Source: an uncultured Marinosulfonomonas sp. (GTDB lineage: Bacteria; Pseudomonadota; Alphaproteobacteria; Rhodobacterales; Rhodobacteraceae). From it: a stretch of DNA of 5,753 nucleotides. The notes beneath the pieces were generated by a model, which was not told where the DNA came from, did no database searches, and was given only the letters and a program-made list of their open reading frames with translations. The stretch covers positions 1 through 5,753 of the forward strand of contig CAMZKY010000254.1 of assembly GCA_947311455.1 (NCBI GenBank). Direction: 5' to 3'. The position numbers and the translations under genes are program-made. The number at the start of each line of letters is the position of its first letter. Positions within the stretch are counted from its first letter, which is position 1. This document shows, piece after piece, positions 1-5,359 of this stretch.

Positions 1-78
1 GGCTGTCTCGCCAAAACTCAACCCCTCGAGCTCTTTAACACGCAAAATATGGCGGCGGAATGAAACTGGATGACTCAT
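1..78 (-). CDS. IS630-family transposase, N-terminal fragment (cut by window edge)
   Basis: On the minus strand an ATG at 78-76 opens a frame with no stop for 26 codons until the window ends. The peptide begins MSHPVSFRRHILRV and continues with KELEGLSFGETA. This is the pattern of the N-terminal helix-turn-helix of IS630/Tc1-like transposases (a basic FR+ segment, then the helix with E-G-L-S-F-x-E-T-A). That region normally binds the terminal repeats, and the DDE catalytic domain would follow outside the window. No clear Shine-Dalgarno sequence is visible upstream; the ATG is preceded by an AT-rich stretch, as expected near an element end. The family call comes from motif recall on a short fragment. 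Whether the rest of the gene is intact cannot be seen. Confidence 0.6.
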   Translation of the reverse strand, partial: MSHPVSFRRHILRVKELEGLSFGETA

Positions 79-112
79 AGGTGGATAATATCATAAATAT
101 GTCGCTTGGCTA
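1..112 (-). mobile_element. Left end of an IS630-family element inserted in the IS3 element
   Basis: IS630 elements insert at TA dinucleotides. The neighbouring IS3 transposase frame stops being recognisable right after a lysine codon at the TATA run around 111-114. From there a short AT-rich leader leads to the IS630-type ATG at 78. The simplest reading is that the element starts at this TA. The exact border, 111 or 113, cannot be fixed because the opposite end and terminal repeat lie outside the window. Confidence 0.5.
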
Positions 113-865
113 TATCTTGGCTTCAGAGCCGGTTTCAAACGCCCGAATATAGACGCATTCGTATTTCAGAGATCGCCACAGGCGTTCGATCATGCGGTTG
201 TCGATCCAGCGGCCACGTCCATCCATGGATATTTTCACGCCGGTGTCTTTCAGCACCTGCGTAAATTCATGGCTGGTGAACTGGCTGTCCCGCTGCCCGG
301 CAGTGGTTTGCTTGCAAATCATGAGAGGGATGGTCGGTGTTGAAGATTTCCGGCGCACCGTATTTGCCAGCGCCTCCTTCAATGCCTTGATGCAAAACTC
401 GGTATCCAGCGTGTTCGAGATGCGCCACGCCAGCACCTTGCGCGTCGCCCAGTCCATAATCGCTACCAGACAAAGGAAACCCCGGCGTATGGGAATATAG
501 GTGATGTCAGTGCACCATACTTGGTTGGGGCGGTCGATCTTTAGCCCCCTTAGCAGATACGGGTAAACCTTGCGCTGTGGGTGCTTTTTGCTGGCGTTGG
601 GTGTCTGATAGATTGGCATCAAACGCATGAGTCGCATCAAACGACGCACCCGATGGCGGCCACATTTATGGCCATGGTGCTGCATGTGGCGGGCCATCTG
701 CCGCGATCCATACCACGGCGTGTCGAGAAATTGCTTGTCTATGATCTTCATAAACTTCAGGTTCTCGGCGATTTCACCCTTCGGACTATAATAAAACCCC
801 GAGCGCACCAGCGACAGCAATTTGCACTGCCGCCGCACGCTCAAATTCCGACCCCAGCTCACCAT
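110..865 (-). pseudogene. IS3-family transposase orfB, open but catalytically broken and C-truncated
   Basis: A 251-residue frame encodes an IS3 OrfB. It has the N-terminal HTH_21-like region (LSVRRQCKLL, then YGSRQMARHMQ and the R-rich RRLMRLM segment) followed by the rve integrase core. The first catalytic Asp is D120 in VWCTDITY, and the catalytic Glu is E227 in MIERLWRSLKYE. The second Asp is lost. The expected EIFNTD-x-GSQFTS stretch is read out of frame as RRKSSTPT because one base is missing near 362-365. A replacement of about 46 nt (287-332) where 6 nt are expected then restores the frame before SQFTSHEF. The residue 36 before E227 is Q191, not Asp. The protein ends at GSEAKI followed by a stop, so the usual WIDFYN...RPHS C-terminus is absent. 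Relatives have roughly 280-300 residues. It starts at an ATG inside the end of orfA and would need -1 frameshifting for the fusion OrfAB product. Confidence 0.88.
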
Positions 866-1203
866 TTTTTGCCTCGTGTTCCGAGCAATCGAACCGAGGC
901 GCTCGCTAAAAAATCTCGTTCCACAACGAGTTGGCCAATCTTGGAGTGCAGCTTGTCGATCTCGGCAGCAGCCTCCTTGGCCGTGCCACCATCATCTTTG
1001 CCAAAACCGTCCGCCATATTCTCGCTTCTCGGGCATGCAAGCATACCCTGCCAGCCGGCGGATCGCAGATCGCTTCCAGCCGCTAATCATGTTCGGGTGC
1101 ACCGGTGCTTCTTCGACAGCTCCGCCAGCATCAACGCCTCGCGGATCGCCTCCAGCACAACACGCGCCTTAAATTCGTTCGAATGCCGTTTTCTCTTCGC
1201 CAT
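859..1203 (-). pseudogene. IS3-family transposase orfA, frameshifted
   Basis: The ATG at 1203-1201 begins MAKRKRHSNEFKARVV and continues LEAIREALMLAELSKKH, a standard IS3 OrfA helix-turn-helix N-terminus that binds the element ends. After 38 residues it hits a stop (1087-1089), because one base is missing near 1101-1106. Reading the next frame recovers VHPNMISGWKR. A second shift, somewhere around 1044-1075, leads to the last piece (frame 1044-859), which carries the zipper-like IDKLHSKIGQLVVERDFL and ends GKKW-stop. There are therefore at least two frame disruptions in a gene of about 110 codons. The A6 run at 865-870, just before the orfB ATG, matches the usual slippery site for -1 programmed frameshifting, but the upstream breaks make it moot. 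Confidence 0.85.
865..870 (-). other. A6 slippery site for -1 frameshifting between orfA and orfB
   Basis: On the minus strand the end of orfA reads GGC AAA AAA TGG TGA. The orfB ATG overlaps the last A of the run, and orfB lies in the -1 frame. IS3-family elements commonly make the active OrfAB transposase by slipping at A-rich heptamers at this place. The run and frame relation are seen directly; its use is inferred from the family and is probably irrelevant in this decayed copy. Confidence 0.45.
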
Positions 1204-1271
1204 TTCCTATCGTCCTTTTCATAGGCCGATTCTTCTTAACAACTGGTCCGAATTTCCGCGACCACCTCTCT

Positions 1272-2474
1272 CTAAAGCGTATTCAAGGCTTGGGCAAAAT
1301 CCGCCTCTATATCCTCGTAATCCTCAAGCCCTACAGATATCCGGATCAGGCCATCGGTAAACCCGTGCTTGATCCGCTCTTCCGGCTCATAAGTTGAATG
1401 GGTCATGCTGGCGGGGTGTTGCACCAAGGTTTCCGCATCCCCCAGACTTACGGCGGACGTTACCAGCTCCAGCGCGTCCATCAAATTGCGCCCCGCATCC
1501 ATCCCGCCCCTTAGTTCCAGTGCGATCATCCCGCCGTATTGTGACATTTGTTTTTTGGCGAGCGTATGAAACGGCGAGCTCTCCAAACCGGGGTAATACA
1601 CAATTTCAATCGCCTCATGCCCCTCCAAAAATTGCGCCAGTCTCAAAGCGCTTTGACAATGGCGATCCATGCGCAGTTGCAAAGTTTTCATCCCGCGCAT
1701 CACCAAAAACGCATCAAAAGACGAAATCATCGCGCCGTTCATTTCCTTGATCCCGACAAACCGCAATTGATCAATCAACTCTTGCGATCCAACCGCCGCA
1801 CCGGCCAGAAGATCACCGTGGCCGCCCAGATACTTGGTGGCCGAATGCACAACCAGATCGGCACCCAATTCAAGCGGCCGCTGCAAATACGGCGTGCAGT
1901 AGGTGTTATCAACCATAAAAATCGCCTCGGTTTTGGCGGTGATTTCAGCAACTGCCGCAATATCCACCAACCGCATATTCGGGTTGGTCGGGCTTTCGCA
2001 CAGCACAATGCGGGTTTTGTCACTTATCGCGGCGCGCAGCTCATCAAGATTGGCCATATCCACAAAAATCGCCTTCACATCAAACCGCGCCATGTGATGT
2101 TTTAGCAAACTAAACGTGCAGCCATATAGGGTGATATCGGCAATCACCTCATCTCCGGCCTTAAGCAGGCTCCAAAATGCCGCCGTAATCGCCCCCATAC
2201 CCGAGCTGGTAAACAACCCCGCCTCGCCCCCCTCTAGTTCGGCCAGCCGTTTTTCCAGAATGCTCACCGTTGGATTGCCAACACGGTGATAGATATAGCC
2301 TGCCTCCTCCCCTGCAAACCGATCACCACCCTGACTGGCATTTTCAAACGCATAGGTAGAGGTCATGAAAATCGGCGGGTTCAACGCCCCGTGATAATCA
2401 AGCGGGTTATAGGCGTGGTGAATGGCGCGGGTGGCAAAGCCGGCACGGGTGTTGCGTTTGGGTGAATTGGTCAT
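1272..2474 (-). CDS. megL: Methionine gamma-lyase (PLP-dependent)
   Basis: This 400-residue Cys/Met-metabolism PLP enzyme (fold type I) should catalyse L-methionine to methanethiol, 2-oxobutanoate and ammonia in the cytoplasm. Visible active-site residues are Y62 and R64 (YHR, phosphate contact from the partner subunit), Y117 and C119 in TLYGCTF, D189 in VDNTYCTPYLQRPLE, S211/T213 and the PLP-lysine K214 in HSATKYL, and R378 in LIRIS for the substrate carboxylate. The Cys after Tyr-Gly distinguishes methionine gamma-lyases from cystathionine gamma-lyases and acylhomoserine sulfhydrylases. The length and the N-terminal GFATRAIHH match the Pseudomonas putida enzyme as I recall it, with every landmark offset by three residues. 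GGAG (2483-2480) lies 5-6 nt before the ATG, supporting this start. The gene is divergent from an Lrp-type regulator, as methionine gamma-lyase genes often are. The IS3 end lies only about 7 bp beyond its stop. Homocysteine or other sulfur amino acids could be side substrates. Confidence 0.92.
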   Translation of the reverse strand: MTNSPKRNTRAGFATRAIHHAYNPLDYHGALNPPIFMTSTYAFENASQGGDRFAGEEAGYIYHRVGNPTVSILEKRLAELEGGEAGLFTSSGMGAITAAFWSLLKAGDEVIADITLYGCTFSLLKHHMARFDVKAIFVDMANLDELRAAISDKTRIVLCESPTNPNMRLVDIAAVAEITAKTEAIFMVDNTYCTPYLQRPLELGADLVVHSATKYLGGHGDLLAGAAVGSQELIDQLRFVGIKEMNGAMISSFDAFLVMRGMKTLQLRMDRHCQSALRLAQFLEGHEAIEIVYYPGLESSPFHTLAKKQMSQYGGMIALELRGGMDAGRNLMDALELVTSAVSLGDAETLVQHPASMTHSTYEPEERIKHGFTDGLIRISVGLEDYEDIEADFAQALNTL

Positions 2475-2479
2475 GCTGT

Positions 2480-2483
2480 CTCC
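2480..2483 (-). promoter_or_regulatory. Ribosome binding site of the methionine gamma-lyase gene
   Basis: GGAG on the minus strand stands 5 nt ahead of the ATG at 2474, a normal spacing. It picks this start over internal Met codons further in. Confidence 0.7.
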
Positions 2484-2516
2484 ATTTCTTTTCGCTCAAA
2501 TTACACTTGGCTTTCC

Positions 2517-2541
2517 GGTGAAATGCTGCAAATATCTCACC
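2517..2541. promoter_or_regulatory. Candidate Lrp-type operator, inverted repeat 1
   Basis: GGTGA (2517-2521) and TCACC (2537-2541) are exact inverted arms around an AT-rich core, and the AT/AT pair just inside also matches. The site is centred at 2529, between the divergent lyase and regulator genes, about 55 bp from the lyase start and 70 bp from the regulator start. Lrp/AsnC proteins bind such partly symmetric sites. That this one is used is inferred from its position. Confidence 0.4.
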
Positions 2542-2542
2542 C

Positions 2543-2559
2543 ACTCAGAGAACTTGAGT
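2543..2559. promoter_or_regulatory. Candidate Lrp-type operator, inverted repeat 2
   Basis: ACTCA (2543-2547) and TGAGT (2555-2559) form exact inverted arms with a 7-bp centre at 2551. This is 22 bp, about two helical turns, from the centre of the neighbouring repeat, so both would lie on the same DNA face, as expected for Lrp-like oligomers that wrap DNA. No convincing sigma-70 promoter could be chosen in this intergenic region on either strand. Confidence 0.4.
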
Positions 2560-2599
2560 TGAATTCCCTAAATTAACGCCAATAACAGCAGAATCCACT

Positions 2600-3070
2600 A
2601 TGCCCCTTGATAATTTTGATCACCGTATCCTTGCTGCTTTGCAACAGGATTCTCGCCAAACTAATCAGGCCTTAGCCGATAAGGTTGGCCTGTCCGCCAC
2701 ACCGTGCCTGCGCCGCGTAAAACGCTTGGAAAAAGCCGGTATCATCGACGGCTATCGCCTTCAGATCAATCGCAAGGCGCTTGGCTTGGGCTTGACGATT
2801 TTTGTGTCGGTCAAAGTAGCCCGCCATCAGGATCATGATGCAGAACAGTTTGTCAATGCCGTCACCACATGGCCCGAGATTGTCTCTTGCCATCTGGTAT
2901 CCGGTGACATGGATTTTCTGATGGAGGTGGTGGCCCCTGATATGGAAGCTTATGAAAAATTCATCCTGAAACGGCTGTTGAAACTCAAAGGTGTCAAAGA
3001 CCTACGATCAAACTTTGCCATGCGCAGTTATAAAACCACTGGCTCTTTACCTATTCCCACTGCTGGGTAA
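2600..3070 (+). CDS. Lrp/AsnC-family transcriptional regulator, probable regulator of the methionine gamma-lyase gene
   Basis: The 156-residue product is the normal length for a full Lrp/AsnC protein. Residues ~5-50 form the winged HTH: FDHRILAALQQDSRQTNQ begins it, ALADKVGLS is the first HTH helix, and SATPCLRRVKRLEKAGII is the recognition helix plus the start of the wing. Residues ~65-143 form the RAM effector domain, with the conserved stretch CHLVSGDMDFLMEVVAPDME followed by the GVKDLRSNFAM strand. Such proteins assemble into dimers and octamers and respond to amino acids. The divergent neighbour and the paired inverted repeats between the two genes suggest that it regulates the lyase in response to methionine or a related amino acid, like MdeR next to mdeA in P. 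putida. The ligand is an inference. The ATG has no good Shine-Dalgarno upstream, but no alternative in-frame ATG is present. Confidence 0.92.
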   Translation: MPLDNFDHRILAALQQDSRQTNQALADKVGLSATPCLRRVKRLEKAGIIDGYRLQINRKALGLGLTIFVSVKVARHQDHDAEQFVNAVTTWPEIVSCHLVSGDMDFLMEVVAPDMEAYEKFILKRLLKLKGVKDLRSNFAMRSYKTTGSLPIPTAG

Positions 3071-3081
3071 TTATATACCCA
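3064..3081. terminator. Weak hairpin between convergent genes
   Basis: TGGGTA (3064-3069) pairs with TACCCA (3076-3081) around a 6-nt AT loop. It overlaps the regulator stop codon and lies in the 26-bp gap between two convergent genes. There is no T-run on either side, so it is at best a weak bidirectional terminator. No better candidate is seen in the gap. Confidence 0.25.
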
Positions 3082-3096
3082 TGGTCGGATCAATTC

Positions 3097-3891
3097 CTAT
3101 TCTAACGGCGGGGGTGTTTTTTGCAATTCGGCCAAAGACATCGTTGTCATATTAAACGACTGCCAGCCGGTTTTCACATACCGGTGACGGCCAATGCCGA
3201 TATCATTGTTATTTGCATAATTTGGGGCACATTGCGCATCACCATCCCGCCAATAATCCCCGCCCATACCGACCAGAATCCGCGCGCAGGCACGATCATC
3301 GGGTTTTGCCGGATCATCCACCACCAGTCGCGCCTGAACAGTCGTAAAAATGCCAGAAATATTTTTCGCCAAAGGCAGAACCGCCCTTTCGCCTGTTGGC
3401 CAGAAATGATAGTTTAATCCATTACCGACTATGACAGACACACCGCCGCTGTCTTCGGATCGAACATCGGCAGCAATATTTATATTGTCGACGAAATCTT
3501 CGGCATAGGCCTCCCCATTGACACTACGGGAACCTTGCAACATATGCCATTCTCCGTCTGATGCAGAAAGACAAAAGGCTTTGATATTGCGCAACAGAAC
3601 GCGCGTATTACGTGCAGGACTTCCCTGTTCGGCTTCGTAAACCTGACCCCAAGCAGTCATGGCCTTAAATCCTTGGGGGCTCAGGCCCATTCCAATGCGC
3701 GGGCCAGTAAACCAATCAAAATATGCCGGAGCGCCGTGCAATTTTGCCTCGTGAGGCAGGTGCATATCCTGTGCGATCAATTTGACCGAATTCGGTTTAT
3801 CCAAAGAAATAACGTTAACATCATTGTCTTGCGCCCCCACAAACCCAGCCATCAACAAAAGAAAACCCGCCGTTACCAAAACCCGCCACAC
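3097..3891 (-). CDS. Exported protein of unknown function
   Basis: The 264-residue product starts at GTG (3891-3889). AGGGAG lies about 9 nt upstream, which supports this start. The N-terminus MWRVLVTAGFLLLMAGFVGA is a typical Sec signal peptide with a V-G-A cleavage site before Q21, so the protein should enter the periplasm or be secreted. No lipobox Cys and no other membrane segment are visible. The mature part is rich in aromatic and Gly/Asp/Asn residues and has three cysteines (C107, C202, C221), which may include one disulfide. The region from ~100 to the end looks most domain-like, with stretches FCLSASDGEWHML, GIFTTVQARLVVDDP, ILVGMGGDYW and GWQSFNMTTMSLAELQKTPP. This could be a beta-sandwich binding domain of the carbohydrate-associated kind, but I do not recognise the family with certainty and see no catalytic motif. 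The gene is monocistronic, convergent with the regulator and divergent from the hydrolase. Confidence 0.8.
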   Translation of the reverse strand: MWRVLVTAGFLLLMAGFVGAQDNDVNVISLDKPNSVKLIAQDMHLPHEAKLHGAPAYFDWFTGPRIGMGLSPQGFKAMTAWGQVYEAEQGSPARNTRVLLRNIKAFCLSASDGEWHMLQGSRSVNGEAYAEDFVDNINIAADVRSEDSGGVSVIVGNGLNYHFWPTGERAVLPLAKNISGIFTTVQARLVVDDPAKPDDRACARILVGMGGDYWRDGDAQCAPNYANNNDIGIGRHRYVKTGWQSFNMTTMSLAELQKTPPPLE

Positions 3892-3944
3892 ACTCTTGTT
3901 CTCCCTGTTTTTACAGATTTAAATGCAGCATAAAAACAAACCAT

Positions 3945-3964
3945 TGGCAATGCGATCATTGCCA
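3945..3964. promoter_or_regulatory. 20-bp inverted repeat upstream of the exported-protein gene
   Basis: TGGCAATG (3945-3952) and CATTGCCA (3957-3964) are perfect inverted arms of 8 bp separated by CGAT. The repeat lies about 55-75 bp upstream of the GTG of the minus-strand exported-protein gene, where a promoter or operator would be. No T-run follows, so an operator is likelier than a terminator. The repeat is seen directly; the role is inferred. Confidence 0.45.
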
Positions 3965-3975
3965 TGCCACACCGA

Positions 3976-3987
3976 TTGACCGGTCAA
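3976..3987. promoter_or_regulatory. Perfect 12-bp palindrome TTGACCGGTCAA, candidate operator
   Basis: The 12 bp are identical to their reverse complement. The core TGACCGGTCA resembles operators of some TetR-family repressors. Its left half also supplies a good -35 (TTGACC) for a plus-strand promoter whose -10 would be TACAAT at 3997-4002, so a bound protein would block RNA polymerase. No regulator gene of that type is in the window, so it would have to act in trans. Confidence 0.45.
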
Positions 3988-4002
3988 AGGCTTATTTACA
4001 AT
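3976..4002 (+). promoter_or_regulatory. Possible promoter for the beta-lactamase-fold hydrolase gene
   Basis: TTGACC at 3976-3981 (5 of 6 matches to the sigma-70 -35) and TACAAT at 3997-4002 (5 of 6 to -10) are 15 bp apart, slightly short of the ideal 17. This would leave an untranslated leader of about 140 nt before the ATG at 4151. That leader contains a TATAAG at 4050-4055 without a good -35, which is another possible start region. Confidence 0.35.
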
Positions 4003-4102
4003 TAAAACGGCTACCAAATTGAGACGCTCAGGAAAAACAGGATGCCTCATATAAGAGAAGGACCTTGCATTCCGTCAAAGTAAGCAATTAAGGTTGAGAG
4101 AG

Positions 4103-4141
4103 ATGCGTATCGAATTTACGGCAACATGCCCGACCATTTAA
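4103..4141 (+). CDS. Possible 12-codon leader mini-ORF
   Basis: ATG at 4103 follows the purine-rich GGTTGAGAGAG and encodes MRIEFTATCPTI before TAA at 4139-4141. The stop overlaps the AGGA (4141-4144) that serves as the hydrolase ribosome binding site, an arrangement that could couple translation. The peptide has no run of one amino acid that would suggest attenuation. It may be chance; nothing else supports expression. Confidence 0.15.
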   Translation: MRIEFTATCPTI

Positions 4142-4144
4142 GGA
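4141..4144 (+). promoter_or_regulatory. Ribosome binding site of the hydrolase gene
   Basis: AGGA ends 6 nt before the ATG at 4151, a standard spacing, and fixes this start. Confidence 0.65.
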
Positions 4145-4150
4145 TACCCC

Positions 4151-5329
4151 ATGCCCAACACCCGTTTTAACCGCATTCAGGCCGTTGCCGAAAAATATGT
4201 GGATGCAGGCGCCCTAAGCGGTATTGAATGGGCGGTTTTACGCGGTGGCAAAGACTGGGCCCGCGGGGCTTACGGGTATAACGACGGTATCGCCAAAACC
4301 CCGATGCCTCAAAAACCGATCTATCGTATCTATTCGATGACCAAGCCCATCGTGTCCGCCTTGGCGATGATGCTGATTGAACAGGGTAAACTTGCGCTGT
4401 TTCATCCCTTGGCCGCCTACCTGCCCGAATTTGCACAAATGCAGGTGTTAAACCCAGATAACACCACATCCCCCGCCGCCCCGATCACCATCGAACATCT
4501 ATTCACCCATCGCGCCGGTTTTTCTTATACCTTTCTAATGGATTGCCCGATTGGCACTTTGTATCGCAAAGGGCGCTTGCGCAACGGCGGCACCTCGCTG
4601 GCTGATTTTGTTTCCCAAATCGCCACTTATCCCTTGGCACACCAACCCGGCACTAGATGGCACTATAGCGTGGCAACCGACGTATTGGGCCGCTTAATCG
4701 AAGTGATCCTTGATCGCCCTTTGCAAGTTATTCTAGATGAGTTTATTTCCCAACCGCTAGGCCTGAAAGACACCGGGTTTATGATCCAAGCCGGCCAAGA
4801 ACACCGCCTTATGGTGATGTTTGGCCAAGGCAGTATCGACGACACTATGGATCACGCAACAGGGCCACAAACCCTGATCCCCGCCAACATTGCCAAAGAT
4901 CACCCCTTTGATGACCCCGATTTTGCCCGTGGTGGCATGGGGCTGTTTTCAACGCTTGATGATTACATCAAAGTGGCAAAATTCCTAAAGTCCGGTCAGA
5001 AAGAAAACGGCACACGGCTGTTGTCAAAAAAATCGGTAGAAATGCTTTGGACAGACCGCTTGCCAGACAGCCAGAAACCCATCGCCATCGGCACCTTTGA
5101 ATTTGGTGGCTATGGTTGGGGCCTTGGCGGGCGGGTAATGTCAAATATCGGTGGAGCGACGCTGCTGACCAACCAAGGCGAATGTGGTTGGGCGGGCGCC
5201 GCCAGCACGTTTTTCTGGCTTGATCCTGTCGAAGATATCATCGGCATTGTCATGTCCCAATACCTTGGCTCAACGATCCCGATCGGCGAAAATTTTATGA
5301 CAGCCGTCTATCAAGCCTTAGACCCCTGA
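4151..5329 (+). CDS. Serine beta-lactamase-fold hydrolase (family VIII esterase / class C-like)
   Basis: This 392-residue protein belongs to the beta-lactamase/penicillin-binding-protein superfamily (Pfam Beta-lactamase type). The nucleophile motif is SMTK at S62-K65 in YRIYSMTKPI. The second motif is Y172-S173 in WHYSVATDVLGRLIE, where Tyr is the usual general base. The conserved LFTHRAGF (117-124) precedes it. Near the end, GWAGAASTFFWLDP (346-359) takes the place of the K/H-T-G box. W-x-G in place of KTG is typical of family VIII carboxylesterases such as EstB rather than of true AmpC beta-lactamases. There is no signal peptide, so it should act in the cytoplasm on esters or small amides; the substrate is unknown. 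Length and all motifs are intact. It is transcribed alone, with a probable terminator 31 bp after its stop. Antibiotic resistance should not be assumed from the family name. Confidence 0.9.
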   Translation: MPNTRFNRIQAVAEKYVDAGALSGIEWAVLRGGKDWARGAYGYNDGIAKTPMPQKPIYRIYSMTKPIVSALAMMLIEQGKLALFHPLAAYLPEFAQMQVLNPDNTTSPAAPITIEHLFTHRAGFSYTFLMDCPIGTLYRKGRLRNGGTSLADFVSQIATYPLAHQPGTRWHYSVATDVLGRLIEVILDRPLQVILDEFISQPLGLKDTGFMIQAGQEHRLMVMFGQGSIDDTMDHATGPQTLIPANIAKDHPFDDPDFARGGMGLFSTLDDYIKVAKFLKSGQKENGTRLLSKKSVEMLWTDRLPDSQKPIAIGTFEFGGYGWGLGGRVMSNIGGATLLTNQGECGWAGAASTFFWLDPVEDIIGIVMSQYLGSTIPIGENFMTAVYQALDP

Positions 5330-5359
5330 GCCGCGTCTTTTCCCCATTAATATCCCCGC

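Larger units (their letters stand above)
113..1264 (-). mobile_element. Degenerate IS3-family insertion sequence
   Basis: The segment holds the two-gene arrangement of an IS3-family element read on the minus strand: orfA (HTH plus leucine-zipper-like region) and then orfB (rve/DDE integrase domain) in the -1 frame. The orfA side seems to end at 1264, where the minus strand begins TGGTCGCGG, about 60 bp before the orfA ATG. Within this end TGGTC (1244-1248) and GACCA (1260-1264) are inverted. The other terminal repeat and the last ~45 codons of orfB are missing because the IS630 element interrupts them. With several frameshifts in orfA and a damaged orfB active site, this copy should not transpose by itself. 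The assignment to IS3 is secure; the exact outer border is inferred. Confidence 0.85.
3892..4150. other. Divergent intergenic region, contents
   Basis: These 259 bp separate the exported-protein gene (minus) from the hydrolase gene (plus). They hold the ribosome binding site of the former, the 20-bp inverted repeat, the 12-bp palindrome and a possible promoter. They also hold a 12-codon mini-ORF just before the hydrolase. No tRNA, known riboswitch or longer conserved-looking ORF is apparent. Confidence 0.6.

Noticed and set aside
600..640. A short tandem repeat in orfB encoding RLMRLMRLM
   Set aside because: Related IS3 OrfB proteins have RRLMRLMGLMP here, so it is a normal family segment with one substitution and not a new repeat.
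581..1360. Long plus-strand open frame (259 codons) across the IS3 element and the lyase 3' end
   Set aside because: It lies antisense to clearly recognised orfA/orfB and lyase coding sequence, spans an IS border and has no family-like motif or ribosome binding site.
1548..2105. Plus-strand open frame of 185 codons inside the lyase gene
   Set aside because: It is antisense to a strongly conserved enzyme. Its composition, rich in His, Arg and Gln, is what the complement of such a gene gives.
3892..4150. A riboswitch or structured RNA in the long hydrolase leader
   Set aside because: Apart from the short inverted repeats I see no multi-stem fold and no match to known motifs such as SAM or SAH riboswitch cores.
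4167..4469. Minus-strand open frames opposite the hydrolase 5' half
   Set aside because: They are shadows of the intact beta-lactamase-fold gene, with no start signal or recognisable domain.
4151..5329. A true AmpC-type antibiotic resistance beta-lactamase
   Set aside because: It lacks a signal peptide, and the YxN and KTG boxes are replaced by Y-S-V and W-A-G, which fit family VIII esterases better.
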